Of a stretch of 38,511 bases of DNA, positions 10,081 through 21,400 are shown piece after piece. Positions within the stretch are counted from its first letter, which is position 1; each line of letters opens with the position of its first letter. The translations under genes were made by a program, and so were the position numbers. The stretch is from positions 1 through 38,511 of the forward strand of contig MEDX01000033.1 in the NCBI GenBank assembly GCA_001724245.1, given 5' to 3'. The stretch comes from Fonticula-like sp. SCN 57-25. Taxonomy: Eukaryota; Nucleariida; Rotosphaerida. A model generated the notes under the pieces. The model was not told where the DNA came from. It was given only the letters and a program-made list of their open reading frames with translations, and did not search any database.

Positions 10081-10371
10081 TATGTTGAACCCGCACTCTG
10101 CTTTTCTTGGGTAGAAGAAAGCAGTCAGACAGTATTAGCACTTGCACTCCTCTGTGGTGTGAAAAATCCTGCCTGCTCAACGAGAACCAACGCCGCGTCC
10201 CTCTCCGTTTTTCCCTTTTTTTTTGTGTCTCCCGCCTAAAAATGAGAGTAACGGTTTCCCACACGTCATCTACAGGCTTGTGACAATAATTTTGTCACAA
10301 TCTTGTGCACAAGATTTACGGATCAAGTGTCAAGTGACCATCACAGCATCTCACGCCCTTCCTACATCAAC
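10081..10371. promoter_or_regulatory. Divergent promoter, KNL1 / HAL2, with palindromes
   Basis: This 291-bp interval separates the two start codons. It contains two adjacent dyad-symmetric elements at 10278-10300 and 10299-10316, which are reported separately. There is also a T-run at about 10206-10224. Confidence 0.6.
10278..10316. promoter_or_regulatory. Paired palindromes, putative regulator binding sites
   Basis: TTGTGACAA (10278-10286) and TTGTCACAA (10292-10300) are perfect 9-bp inverted arms around a 5-nt AT spacer. They run directly into an 18-bp perfect palindrome (10299-10316, AATCTTGTG/CACAAGATT). Both share TTGTG/CACAA half-sites. The pair ends 55 bp before the HAL2 ATG, which suits binding by a dimeric transcription factor; the factor is unknown. 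Confidence 0.55.
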
Positions 10372-11589
10372 ATGGGTGCGCCGAGTGTGCGTGCTATTAA
10401 CAGCTGTCTTATTCTGGTGTTTTCTAGAGTTTGCTGCTGAGCGTCGCGCGGCCATTCAGGCCGTGACTGTGGCATCGCGTCTCTGCGGTCGTGTTTTTAA
10501 GGCGCTCGTTTCGGCGGAGACGATCACCAAGAAGGACAACTCGCCGGTGACAGGTGCGCGAGCGGCAGCAAGATCGCACGTTCCGCCTTGCTCACAACCG
10601 ATCCACGCATAGTTGCGGACTATGGCGCTCAGGCCGTTGTTTGCCACTACCTTGCCAAGTACTTCCCGAACGATCCCGTTGTGGGCGAGGAGGACTCTAA
10701 GGATCTTCGCGGCGAGGCCGCGACCCCTGTCCGCCAGCGCGTGCTTTCGCTGGTGAACGAGGTGCTCCCTGAGCCCATCGGCGAGACTGATGTATGCATT
10801 GCTTTTGTTCTTACTTGGCTTTGTTGATGGTTAACATGGTTGATCGCTCTTCAGCTGCTCGGCTACATCGATCGCGGCTCGTTCGGCGGAAGCAAGACTG
10901 GCCGCTTCTGGACGCTCGACCCGATCGACGGCACCAAGGGATTCCTCCGCGGCGAGCAGTTTGCGGTCTGCCTTGCGCTCATTGTTGACGGCGTTGTGCG
11001 CGTCGGCGTGATGGGCTGCCCCAACCTTCCCGTGAACGCGGCCGAGCCCAATGGCCCGCGCGGTTGCATCTTTGCCGCCGTCAGCGGACAGGGCGCCTTC
11101 CAGCGCAGCGTCGAGGAGGCGGACACTGCCGAGACCCGCATCCACGTCACCGGTGTTACGTCGACCTCGGAGGCCAACTTTTGCGAGTCCGTGGAGGCCG
11201 GCCACTCCAACCACGACCACTCGGCCATCATCGCCGGCAAGCTGGGCATCACCAAGGAGCCGGTCCGCATGGACAGCCAGTGCAAGTACGCTTCCATCGC
11301 GCGCGGTGACGCCTCCATCTACCTTCGTCTCCCCACCATCAAGGGCTACGAGGAGAAGATCTGGGTGCGGCTCTGTTCTCTGCGCTAAATCTGTACTGAC
11401 GGGATCTGCGCATAGGACCACGCGTCTGGTGCCCTTATTGTTGCCGAGGCAGGCGGCCGCGTATCCGATGTCAACGGCAAGGAGCTCGATTTCACGCAGG
11501 GGCGCACGCTCAAGGCTAACTCGGGAGTGATTGGCACCAACGGACCCATCCACGACAAGGTCGTCGAAACAGTTGTCTCTGTCCTCTAG
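10372..11589 (+). CDS. HAL2: 3'(2'),5'-bisphosphate nucleotidase (Hal2/Met22/BPNT1)
   Basis: Five exons: 10372-10384, 10428-10553, 10613-10791, 10855-11364 and 11416-11589; introns 43-63 nt; about 333 aa, near the yeast Hal2 length. It hydrolyses 3'-phosphoadenosine 5'-phosphate (PAP) to AMP, clearing a by-product of sulfate assimilation. The family is Mg-dependent and inhibited by Li and Na. Inositol-monophosphatase-superfamily metal-site motifs are intact: VVGEED (Glu72-Glu73), LDPIDGTKGF (Asp128, Asp131) and WDHASG (Asp277, formed across the last junction). KKDNSPVT near the N-terminus also matches the family. The first exon is only 13 nt; the joint could alternatively use AGT|GTGCGT with a later acceptor, changing one residue (K to S). 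Acts in the cytosol by family knowledge. Confidence 0.95.
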
Positions 11590-11692
11590 TGTACACAAGT
11601 CTCACTTCATTAATAAAACATATGCGGATTGCACTCACCACTACCAAATACGCAACAAATGATTCACACAAAGATCACGCCCTACAAAAGAC
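11590..11692. other. Convergent 3' regions
   Basis: Only 103 bp separate the HAL2 stop from the stop of the small minus-strand gene, so the 3' UTRs probably overlap. An AATAAA-like signal (TTAATAAAACA, about 11609) serves HAL2. Confidence 0.5.
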
Positions 11693-12219
11693 TCAATTAC
11701 TCCGCTTTCCTTTACGACGACCACCCGAATGTTTCCCAGAGTCATCCTCCTCCGTATTGCGGCTCTCCTTTGACGAGGACGAGCTTTTCATCACACGCTC
11801 CAAAAGCTGTATGGGATCCTCGAGTTAGCAAGCATGTCACCGTGTGGCACGTGGCCTGCGTCGTACAGATTGCTTGGATGTCGTGGTTCCAATTGACTTT
11901 GCGAGAACCGCCGCGCGAGCGTGGCGCTCAAGTGGCACCTGTTGCTCGGCCTTTACATCGTCTACAATATAAGGTAAGGAACCGCACAGCTCACTGACGA
12001 TCGAATCTGCGCGTACCCAAGAGCTGGCGCACAGCTTTCTCGGTCGCGCGCTTGCGAACTTGCACTGGACATCACAGGTGAGCAAATGAGCAACAACCAA
12101 ATGAAAAATAGTTAGAATGGAATCGTACCAGGAAAAGCACGCCTTTGCTTCTTTGTCAGTTGCTCGCGCTCGTCGGGTCGAGCAATGGACAATGCCCGCT
12201 TGACAAGTTTGGCCGACAT
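11693..12219 (-). CDS. Small basic protein in four exons, function unknown
   Basis: Exons 12219-12129, 12064-12017, 11961-11867 and 11806-11693 join in frame into about 115 aa. The introns are 64, 55 and 60 nt with GTACG donors and TAG/CAG acceptors. The protein starts MSAKLVKRALSIARPDERE, is strongly basic and predicted helical, and ends in a Ser-rich then Gly/Arg/Lys-rich tail (GGRRKGKRSN). The composition suggests a nucleolar or ribosome-biogenesis factor, but I recognise no domain. Support comes from three consecutive introns that all keep frame and remove stops. No single exon is long enough to stand out as an open reading frame. It lies between HAL2 (convergent) and the end of the FAS gene. 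Confidence 0.6.
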
Positions 12220-12459
12220 CGGCGAGTCGTCTGTATGGTGAAAATATCAATGGTGGATATAGCAGTAATCATGGATGATAAATTGGAAAATAGTACAATT
12301 GCGTCTTGTGTTCCTCAGAGACTCAGACATTGGTAAAGCATAACTCGAAAATTTATTGCATACGTTTACATTCATATACTTTTTATGATTCCACGATTAG
12401 CATTAATTCTACTTACTCAACTAGTATACTGATGAACTGGTTAATTATATAATGTCGGT

Positions 12460-15400
12460 TTACACCACCGCAGCCATAGCCATCGCATAGGCACCGCTGT
12501 GGCTAATGCTTAGCTTGACGTCGGCGACACCAAGCGATCCAACCACCTGCGCGGCTTTTCCGTGGAAGACAATAGTGGGCGCGCCGGACGCGGCCATGAC
12601 GACCTCAATGTCTCTTAGCGGAGCCCCCGCGCCGTCCCACAGGCTGCCTCGATCGGGGTACTTGTTCGAGATAGCCTTAAGGGTCGCCTCTTTGGCGCAC
12701 CAGCGCCCTGCAAATGACGCACGCGGATCGGGCTGAGCGAGGCAGTATGCGACCTCGGCATCGGTGAAATTGCGACTGAGATAGTGTTAGCGAAACGAAC
12801 GGCGAATTGCTGGGCAGCAGCATACCTGACAAAGGTGTCATTGTCCACGTTGACGGCGGACAAAAGCTCAATATCCACTCCGATACCCTTTGCCACGCCA
12901 TCCGCCAAATTGCTCGAAGGTAGCGCGGACGCGGAGCGCGTCAGCGCCAGGTGTTCATCTTCAAAGCTGAACTGGTCTGAAATGCCCGGTGAATCCGGCT
13001 TGAGGCTTTTGAAGAGGTGCTGCGCGCTGGGTGCTTTTAGCAGCAGGCCCTTTGGCGCCCCAGAGTTGCCACTAGATACCACTCCGCTTCCGTCGGTGCT
13101 GCTCGCGCTTCTCGCGCGAACAGCTTCACTAGCTGCGCGCTTGGTGCCGCCGGCAGACGAAGAGCTTGCCTTAGCAGCATGCGGCTTGATCGTCCACTTT
13201 TGCGTTGTAGGATCACGCGTCGCGCGGGCGAGCGGGTCCAGGTAGACGCTTTCCACATCCTTTTTGTCGTACGGCGCTTCATCCTTGATCCGAACGATGG
13301 GCGCGGTCTGAGTAATCCCGTCATGCAGGTGCCTAAAGGCGTCCCTATTCCTCTGACCTCTCTTGTCGCAGTACGCAAGGTACTGGTCTTCGCTGAGGCA
13401 CGCGAGGGCGTAGTCGGGATGAATTACAAGCACCTGGCCTCCCACCTGGCCAAAGCCAAACGATGTCAGCATGGCGGCCTTGATGCCGTCCGTCTTTATA
13501 GCCCGGGAGGGGAAGCAGATGAACTCGTAGTCGCGCAGGCGCTCGTCAATGTTGTCCGCGTTGCGATTCCCGGGAATAATGCCGCTGCCCAGCACCTGCA
13601 GAACGCCGTTAAGCATCCACGCCGCTGCTGCGCCCTTGGGGTGGCCCGTCAGGTACTTTTGCGTTATGGCAGGCATTGTGTTCCCGCGAGACCGGCCCAG
13701 ATGCGACAGTTGCGCGTCGAGCACCGCCGTTTCATTGATGTCGTTGGCCTGCGTGGACGTGCCGTGAAGCGATGCAACGCCAATATCATCAATGGTAAGG
13801 TTGAACACATTGAGCGCTCCGCGAAGAGGGGAAATTCGCGCGTCTTGGCGGTAAAAGTCTGTTCCCCAAAGACGACGGGAGGTCGCCAGCTCAAGGGCTG
13901 CTTGATGCTCAATGTCTCTCAAGCGAGCACGCGCAAACTCGTTCTTCTCATCATCTAGGCGTCACATTAGAACTACAAAGTAATCTGACTCGGCATGCGC
14001 CGTACCACTCGCTTCCATCATGTTGGCGATCTGGCGCTCAAGATGTCTCTTTTCTGCATCAACCCAATCGTCAATCCGCTGGATCTGTAGCTTGACTTGC
14101 CTCGCGCGGTATTCCACACTCATGAGAAGCTCAGCTGCGTGAGCACCGCCGGGACCGTCACCAAAGGTGCTCGACGAGAGCCCTAGCGATGGCGCCCTGA
14201 CAAACGGCAGAGGTGCGCCGCCTGCCACGCGAGCAGCCGGCGATGCCAGCGAGTCGCTGTCCGCCTTGCTCTCGCGCGCAACAGTTAGGATGCCGCGGCC
14301 CGGAGCGGGAACAGATCGTCCGCTCTTATCGGTCGCCGTGGCCGTCATCGCGAGGATGCCGTAGATTGGCACGCCCATTTCGATTGCGAGACTGGCAGGC
14401 ATGAGCACCTGCATGCCCGCTCCCTGCGCCTCCATGAAGCCGTCGCGCGTTGTGGTTGCAGGTCGAGACATCTCGCGAGGCTCGCGGCCGCGCTCAAGCT
14501 CAGCGCGCGCGTTGCTCGTCGCGCGCATTTGAGCAAACTCGTACGAGCCTTCCTCTTGAAAGTCGTCGTAGCCGCCAACCACCACAATCCGCGCCTTGCC
14601 GCTCAAAATGGTGTCGATGCCAATCTCGACGGAAAGAACAGACGTGGCGCATGCGCCAACAGGGGGCTTGATAGGGCCCGAGCTGCTCAACAGCAGCATG
14701 TTGACCCACGCAGGCATCGTATTGATAAAGTTCTCCTGCAGAATGTCCGACTGGACAGGGCGATCCAAGAAACGCTCACGGTATATGCGCGTGTTTGCCC
14801 GCATGCCACCAACGCCTCCGCCCGAGCAGTTTCCAACCTAGATTACTCTATCAGCACTAGAAACGCACCGGGTGCTCCGTACCTCCGAAACGTGCACGTA
14901 TTTGTAAAATTCGTAGGGGTCGCTTATGCCGGCGGTCATGAGCGCCTCGGCCGTGGCGACGAGCACATAGAGGGTTACGGGATCGACCTGGTTTACAATG
15001 TCATCTGGGATGCCATAGCGTTTGGCGTCCCAGCCGGTAGGAATCTGACCCGCTACAAGGCGATCAAACCGCAGCGCCTTGGGGACATAGAGCGTGGCGC
15101 CCTTGCGGAAGCGAACCGTCCACGTGGCATCTGATAGATTGGCGTGAGCCGAAATCAATCGCCAAAAATTGCGAGCAAAAGAGGGACGCACCGGCATTCG
15201 CAGCCGACGTGGGATAAATATCCACCTGGTCGCCGTGGAAATGCTTAAAGTGCTTGGCTTCGTCGTGCGAGACTTCGAGCGGAGGTAGATCGGCGTCGAG
15301 AACCACCTGCTGGAGGAACTGCTTGCGGTCGGGGTCATATCCATCAAACAGCGCCGGCTCTGCAGCACGTTTAGGACCAGGTGCAACGCAAATAAACGCT

Positions 15401-18400
15401 GAATCCACGTACCAATGAGGCGAATGCCAGAGTGCTTGAGGATCTTCTCTTCGTACTTGGCCTTTACCTCCATGTCCTGAATGGGCATTTCGGTTTGCGA
15501 ATCCACCCAGCCGGCATAGTGGGCGCCCCGTTGGCTCTTGAGGGGGCCATTGTTATGACGAATGAAGCCCATCAGCCACGCCATCTCAATGCATCCCTAC
15601 ACAACACCGCATATAAGCTTGACTAAAGAGCAAAAGAGACGCACCTCAAGACTGAACTGTCCATGCGCTTCCATCTCCCATCGAGTGCGCGAGTTTCCCC
15701 ACGGGCCGACCTCGCCGTATCCAGTGACAACAATGACGCGGTCGAGGTCCACCAAGTCGCGATACACGCCCAGGGATTCGAGCGCACTGTACGGCTTGAG
15801 TTCGGGGAAGGGCATCTGAATATTGGCGCGCGCTGTGACTACGGCAGGCGAGGCGGACGATCCGCTAAGAGCAGACTGATCCTGCTGCGTTTCGCTGTAC
15901 ATTTGCGTAGCGTTAGAAAAAATCACAGATTGCTCAACATGAGCGCACCGAGCGATCGCGCTACGAATCATGGCCGTTTCCTTGATCTCGTCTCTGATAT
16001 TCTTCATTACCTGGTTCAGGTCTTGGACGCGCTCAAGCCCACCGTTGAGGTCGGCCCACACTGGCCCGAGCTCGGCTGCCATCCTGACGACAGAGGTGTG
16101 CAGTAGTCCAATCAGGTTGAAAGCCATATCATGGGAGCTAAACGTGCGAACGTGGCCGCCCGCACCGCTGTTCTCGAGGCCCTCGGCCACAATGTTGTTG
16201 GGCGCCATGAGGCCGGTGCCGCGAGTCCAACCAATTACAGCACCGACGATGGACACGTACGCACTCCACGACTCTGAATGCCACTTGTACAGAAGGGTCT
16301 CAAGGCCAATCTTGGACTCACTGTAGAGCCCATCTCCGCCAAACAGGCCATGGTTGGGGGAAAGTGGAAGCAGCAGTAAAGCCGGACGCGTATCAATGGA
16401 CAGGCGGCGCTTGTGCGACGTAATCGCACCAACCAAACGCAGCACGTTTGTCTACGCAGCGGTGTAAGCGGGCATTTCAAATTCAGCAGGCTCAACGCAC
16501 AAGCATCATCCGATGCGCGACTTCGCTCTTGTCATCGATTTCAGTCATTTCGCGCCCGTTTTCACCGATGGCGGCAAATGGTACGATAAAATCAATATCC
16601 CACCCAAGGCCGTCCGCAGATGTCGAGTAGATATAGTCGGCGAGCGCTTGTACATCAGCCGTGCTGGCCTGGTTAAATGGGACAACTACCAAGCTTGAGC
16701 TGCGCGCGCCGTGCCGTTCATACATGGCTCGGTAATAGTCCGTCGTTGACGCGCTGAAAGATGATGTCGTCGCAATCACGCGAGCACCGCCGGCGAGGAA
16801 CGAACGAAGGAGGTCGGCTCCAATCGATCCGCGGCCGCTTCCGGTAAGAAGCACAGTCTTGTTGGCAAATGAGATGCCATCGCGGGCGATCTGCTCGAGC
16901 GCCTCAAAGTAAACCTTACATATAATTAGTATGTATAGCATGGACTCGGGCAGCAAAAGCGGCGTACATTGGTTTTTGTTTGATCAAACGTCCAGCCGCT
17001 CTCCTCTGCGTGCGACTTTAGGTGCAAAAAGGGAACCGCCTTTTGCTTGCGAGTGGTGTCAACAGCATGCGAGACGGTTTCCAGCAACTTGGTCATCCGG
17101 ACCGCAGTGCGCGAGCCGTCCTTTTGCATGCGAATGAGCCGCCGCAGCCTCTTTGCAGCTCGCATTGCTTCCTTGGCGTTGCCGCCGTTGCTCCTGCCGG
17201 CAGCCCCAGCAGCAAAAACACCCTTGCGCATCTCCTTGACGTAAGTAGATAGATTTCGAACGTCCTTCCTTTCGACTTCCCGATAAATGATCTGGCCATC
17301 GCTGGTTATCTCGGTCTGAGGCGCGCGCGGGATTCCAAGGTCCTTGAAGCGCGGCACAGTCTCCACGGCCTCCTTCAAGCTCAAGGCAAGCATTGTGCCG
17401 AGGCTGTTGGCGCGCTCATAGAGCGCGGCCGTTTCCTCAAAGCCGGGCTTTTGCTTCAGTTCAGCAGCGACCGCGCCGCAGTGACGCATGTAATAGTCAA
17501 AAGTCTCGACGAGCGCCGGGTGAGCGCGTCCCATCAGATCAATACTGCGCTGCATCACAGCGCGATCGACAACCGCCATATGGCCATGAACAAGCGCGTA
17601 GTAGAGCTGAAGCGCCTCTTGAGTGCTCCAGTTCCACCAAGAGTCGTACCGGCGCGCCTTTCGCGTGTCAAACTGACCCGCAATGCCCGCCGCGTATGTG
17701 TCGCCGTGCTCGCTACGCCAACCGTCAAGCTCCGCCATCTGGGCTTGCGAGAGGCTTGAGAGAGCCTGCGAGCGGCGCTCGCCCTCAAGAAGGTCAAGGC
17801 CAATATGTGAAGCAAACATCTCGAGCTGCGCGCGAAGCAAATGATCCTGGCGCGCCTGCAGGCGGGCAAGAATACTGGCATCTAGCGCGGGCGACAATTG
17901 CATTGGCTGTGAAGCACCGCCGCCGCCGCCTGCTCCTCCAAGAGGCACCTTGTTCTCTGCCGCGTACCCGGCCACCACACCATCAAGCCAGGCGTGCGCC
18001 TCCTGCTCGTTGCCAAGGCGCGCCGGAGGCTCCATGGTAAGCGCATGCAGCAGGCAGGCGTCCTGGCGACCAGGCCCCAAGCCCCATCGCGTTGAAAGAT
18101 GTCCGCGAAGAGACGGCACTGTCATGCCGGCGGGCATCTTTGCGCTGGTGAGGCGAGCCAGCATGGCCAGCGAATGGGCGCCAAGCTTTGCGTAGGCTGC
18201 CCCGGACGCAGATGCGAGCTCTGTTAGAGGCGCCTCAGACAGAGTGTCGCTCGTCGCGCCGCCCGTATCGCCAAACTCCTTTTGAATGTCGCCAAGAAGC
18301 TCGTTCGTTAGAGTCGACTTGCCGGCAGACAGCGTCTTGAGAGACGTCGAAGGCGCAATCTCAGCGTACGGTTTCTTTAGCTATGCACATCGTTAGGTTT

Positions 18401-21400
18401 GGCAATTTATAAAGAGCAAAAGGCAAACCTTTGCAGCGATGAGCGCTCGAACAAACTGAATTGCCGTCACCGGTTCGTCGGCCACCGGCCCAACAGCGTT
18501 TGCAGACGGTGCGGGAGCAACAGCGACAGGCGCGCCCTGAGGCATACCGCCTTGTGGAGCAGCCGCGCCAAGAGTTATACCTGCGTACGCTGCGTACGAC
18601 TGGGCAACGGCATCAAGCCACGACTTTACGTCGCCCTCCGAGCCAAAGCGGCTCGCTGGCTCACGAGTGAGCGCATGAAGGAGAAGTCCGTCGGTACGCT
18701 GTGGCCCCAGCCCATAGGCAGACGCAATGAGCGACTTTAGCTGCGTCGGCCCCATGCCCGCAGGCATTTTGGCACCGATAAGCTTGGCAACGAGTGACGA
18801 CGTGTGCGCACCAAGCGCCCCTTGCGTGCGCCATCCGCCCCTGGAAGCAACGGCTTCTGCGAGGTCGCTGAGCGGTAGCTCGTCAGCCTTTTCAATGGAC
18901 GAAACATCGCCAAACTCCTTTTGAAGATCGCCCACGAGCTCGTTCGTGAGCGCGCTCTTTCCTGCCGACACGTCCTTTAGCGTCTGCGTCATGGGTAGAC
19001 TCGCAAGCGGCTTCCGCGTCTTGTACGCAACAATCACATGAACGAGTTCGCGCGCAGTCAGCGGCGCATCCGATACGGCGGACGGTGCTGCCGGCGGAGG
19101 CGGCGGAGGCAGAGCAGCAGTTGGGGACATGGCGGCAATTGTTTGGGGAGCGCCGCTCGGAGCAGGAGCAGCTGCCGCCTTGGCCTTTCCAGCAGCTGGA
19201 GCGGTCGGCGCCGCGGTTGATACCACTTGCGGAACTATTACAAGCTGAGTTTGCAGAAAAAAAAAAAATATCTGCGTACCGGGGTCCGCTTCCTCGTAGT
19301 AAATGCGAGCTTTGTGCGAAGTGTATGCCAGATTCTCGCGTCTAAACGTGACTGCGTCGTCGTATGCCTCATACTTGAACTTTAGCGTCCTTTGCGCCAT
19401 GTTGACAAGCGTCGGGCCCGGGCCGATTTCGATGAGGCGCTCGATGGCAAAGTTTTTGAAAAGCTGGTCCTGGGTCTCGATCCATCGCACGGGCGAAGCA
19501 AACTGGTAAGCAAGCAGTTCCACGAGCAGGGTGTAGCCAAGCTGCTGCTGCTGCTCGGCTGCAAACATGTTGGCCTGAGTTGCTCCAGGTGTCAATGGCG
19601 ACAGAGGAACGCTTAGCTCGTCTGTAGATTCGCTCATCGAGCGGTCGGCGTCCCAATGCCTCAGAATGCGCGCCAGTTTTGGCGATCCCGTAATCTCCCA
19701 CACGCGTTGAACGTAGCTCCGGTCCAAGCTGAAAGGCTCGGCAATCACGTTGGGAATGTACTTGCCAACCAGCAAGGTGACATCAACGTTACGAGGCTCG
19801 ATGCGCTTCAAGAGATACGCGCGGAACGGCGCGACGCCGGAGCGCAGGAAGCGCGAGTGAAAAGGAACATCAATGCCGGTCAAAGGAATCGTTGCCTCGC
19901 CGCGAGTCAGCACAACGTCGCGCGAAACGGCCTCGAGTGCGGCGGCCGCAAGCTGCTCATCTTCGGCGTTCAAGTTGTCGTACGCGCCAGCTTTGCCGCG
20001 CGACTTGGCGCTGCTAATCGTCTCCTCAATAATGGTGCTGCGCTGAGTCGAAACAATGTCGCGAAGCTGCGCCTCGACCTGCTGGCGCGTCATGGATTTA
20101 ATCAGATGCTCAACGTTGATTTTTTTGGCGCGAATAAAGTTGAGGACGCGCGTCAACGTCTCGAGGTTAAGGAGCGTTCCGGCGACAACATACTGCCAGT
20201 GCTCAACATTGTAATTGACGATTTCAAGGAGCGTCTGCGACGACATTTCAATGATGCAATCAATAACAAATTGGAGCGGAATCTAAAATCGCAAGATTAG
20301 TTGGTGCCACAGAAATCCAATTTCAATGCGCGCCTGTCCAAACCCTTGTCCAACGCGCGAAGGGTTGACGGCGGTCATGCCGTACTCGGACCGGCCCTTG
20401 TCGTCACGTCTGACCGCACTCTGCATTGTCATGCCGCGGTAGAACACAACGTCCACCAAACTCTCAATCGGCAGCACATTGCCGATTGAGGCGAGCGCGG
20501 CATACTCACCAAGCGAGTGCCCGGCAAACGGGCGGTTCTGCTGAAGGAGACCGCGGTGCTTCATATCCTCAAACTGCGACTTTTGCAAAAGGGTAAGGGC
20601 CGGTTGAGTAAACTGAGTTGCATTCAGCAGGCCACCGGGCGACCTGCGCGCCGCAAGTTTAGCGTCAAAATAAAATTGTGCGCGGAACGCACTTGAAGGT
20701 ATAACAGTCCGAGTCCGCCGTGATTGTCGGAAACAGCGGAAGCGTGATGAGCGATCCGTCCGGCTGCACAAGCTCATATGTCATTGCCATGTAGGAGCGC
20801 CTGATGCGATCGCCGCGCGGGCCGCCAAAGTGAACCGTGACTTGCGTGGGATTGTTGCGCACAATGTGCAAAATGGAAAACCCATAATTCTGCTTGAAAT
20901 GGGCGTCGGCGAGGTCCCAAATACGACGAGCAACATCAGACGACGCATATAGGTCCATGCCCATATTCTAAAATACCGTGAGCCAACGCTATTGTATCAA
21001 TAAAAATATATCTGTACCTTTTCCTGGCTTCCCTGCCCCGTGAAAATGTACGCAGTGACCGCCTGGTCCACCTCAGCAGTAGCGTCGAGCACCTTGACGC
21101 CGTCCGCATTAAATGTCTCCACCTTTATGATCTTTTTGCCGGCGCGCATCCCCACATGGTACATCTATTTCCCTGCTGTTAGGCTCGGCGGTAGCACGCC
21201 TTTTCACACGCACCTTGGTTTGCAGCGTATCGCCTGGCTGAACCATGGCGACGAACGACGCGCGGAAAAACGAGACCCGCTTGGGGTCGTTATCCGCGGC
21301 AAACACCTCCACAAGCCTGCGCGTAGCAGCAGACGTCCACATGCCATGCGTGATCGTGGAAGGCTGCAAGCCAATTAGCCACACATAAGAGCGGCCCAAA

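Noticed and set aside
10831-11598. 255-codon minus-strand ORF opposite HAL2
   Set aside because: It is complementary to conserved Hal2 motifs and has no family match.
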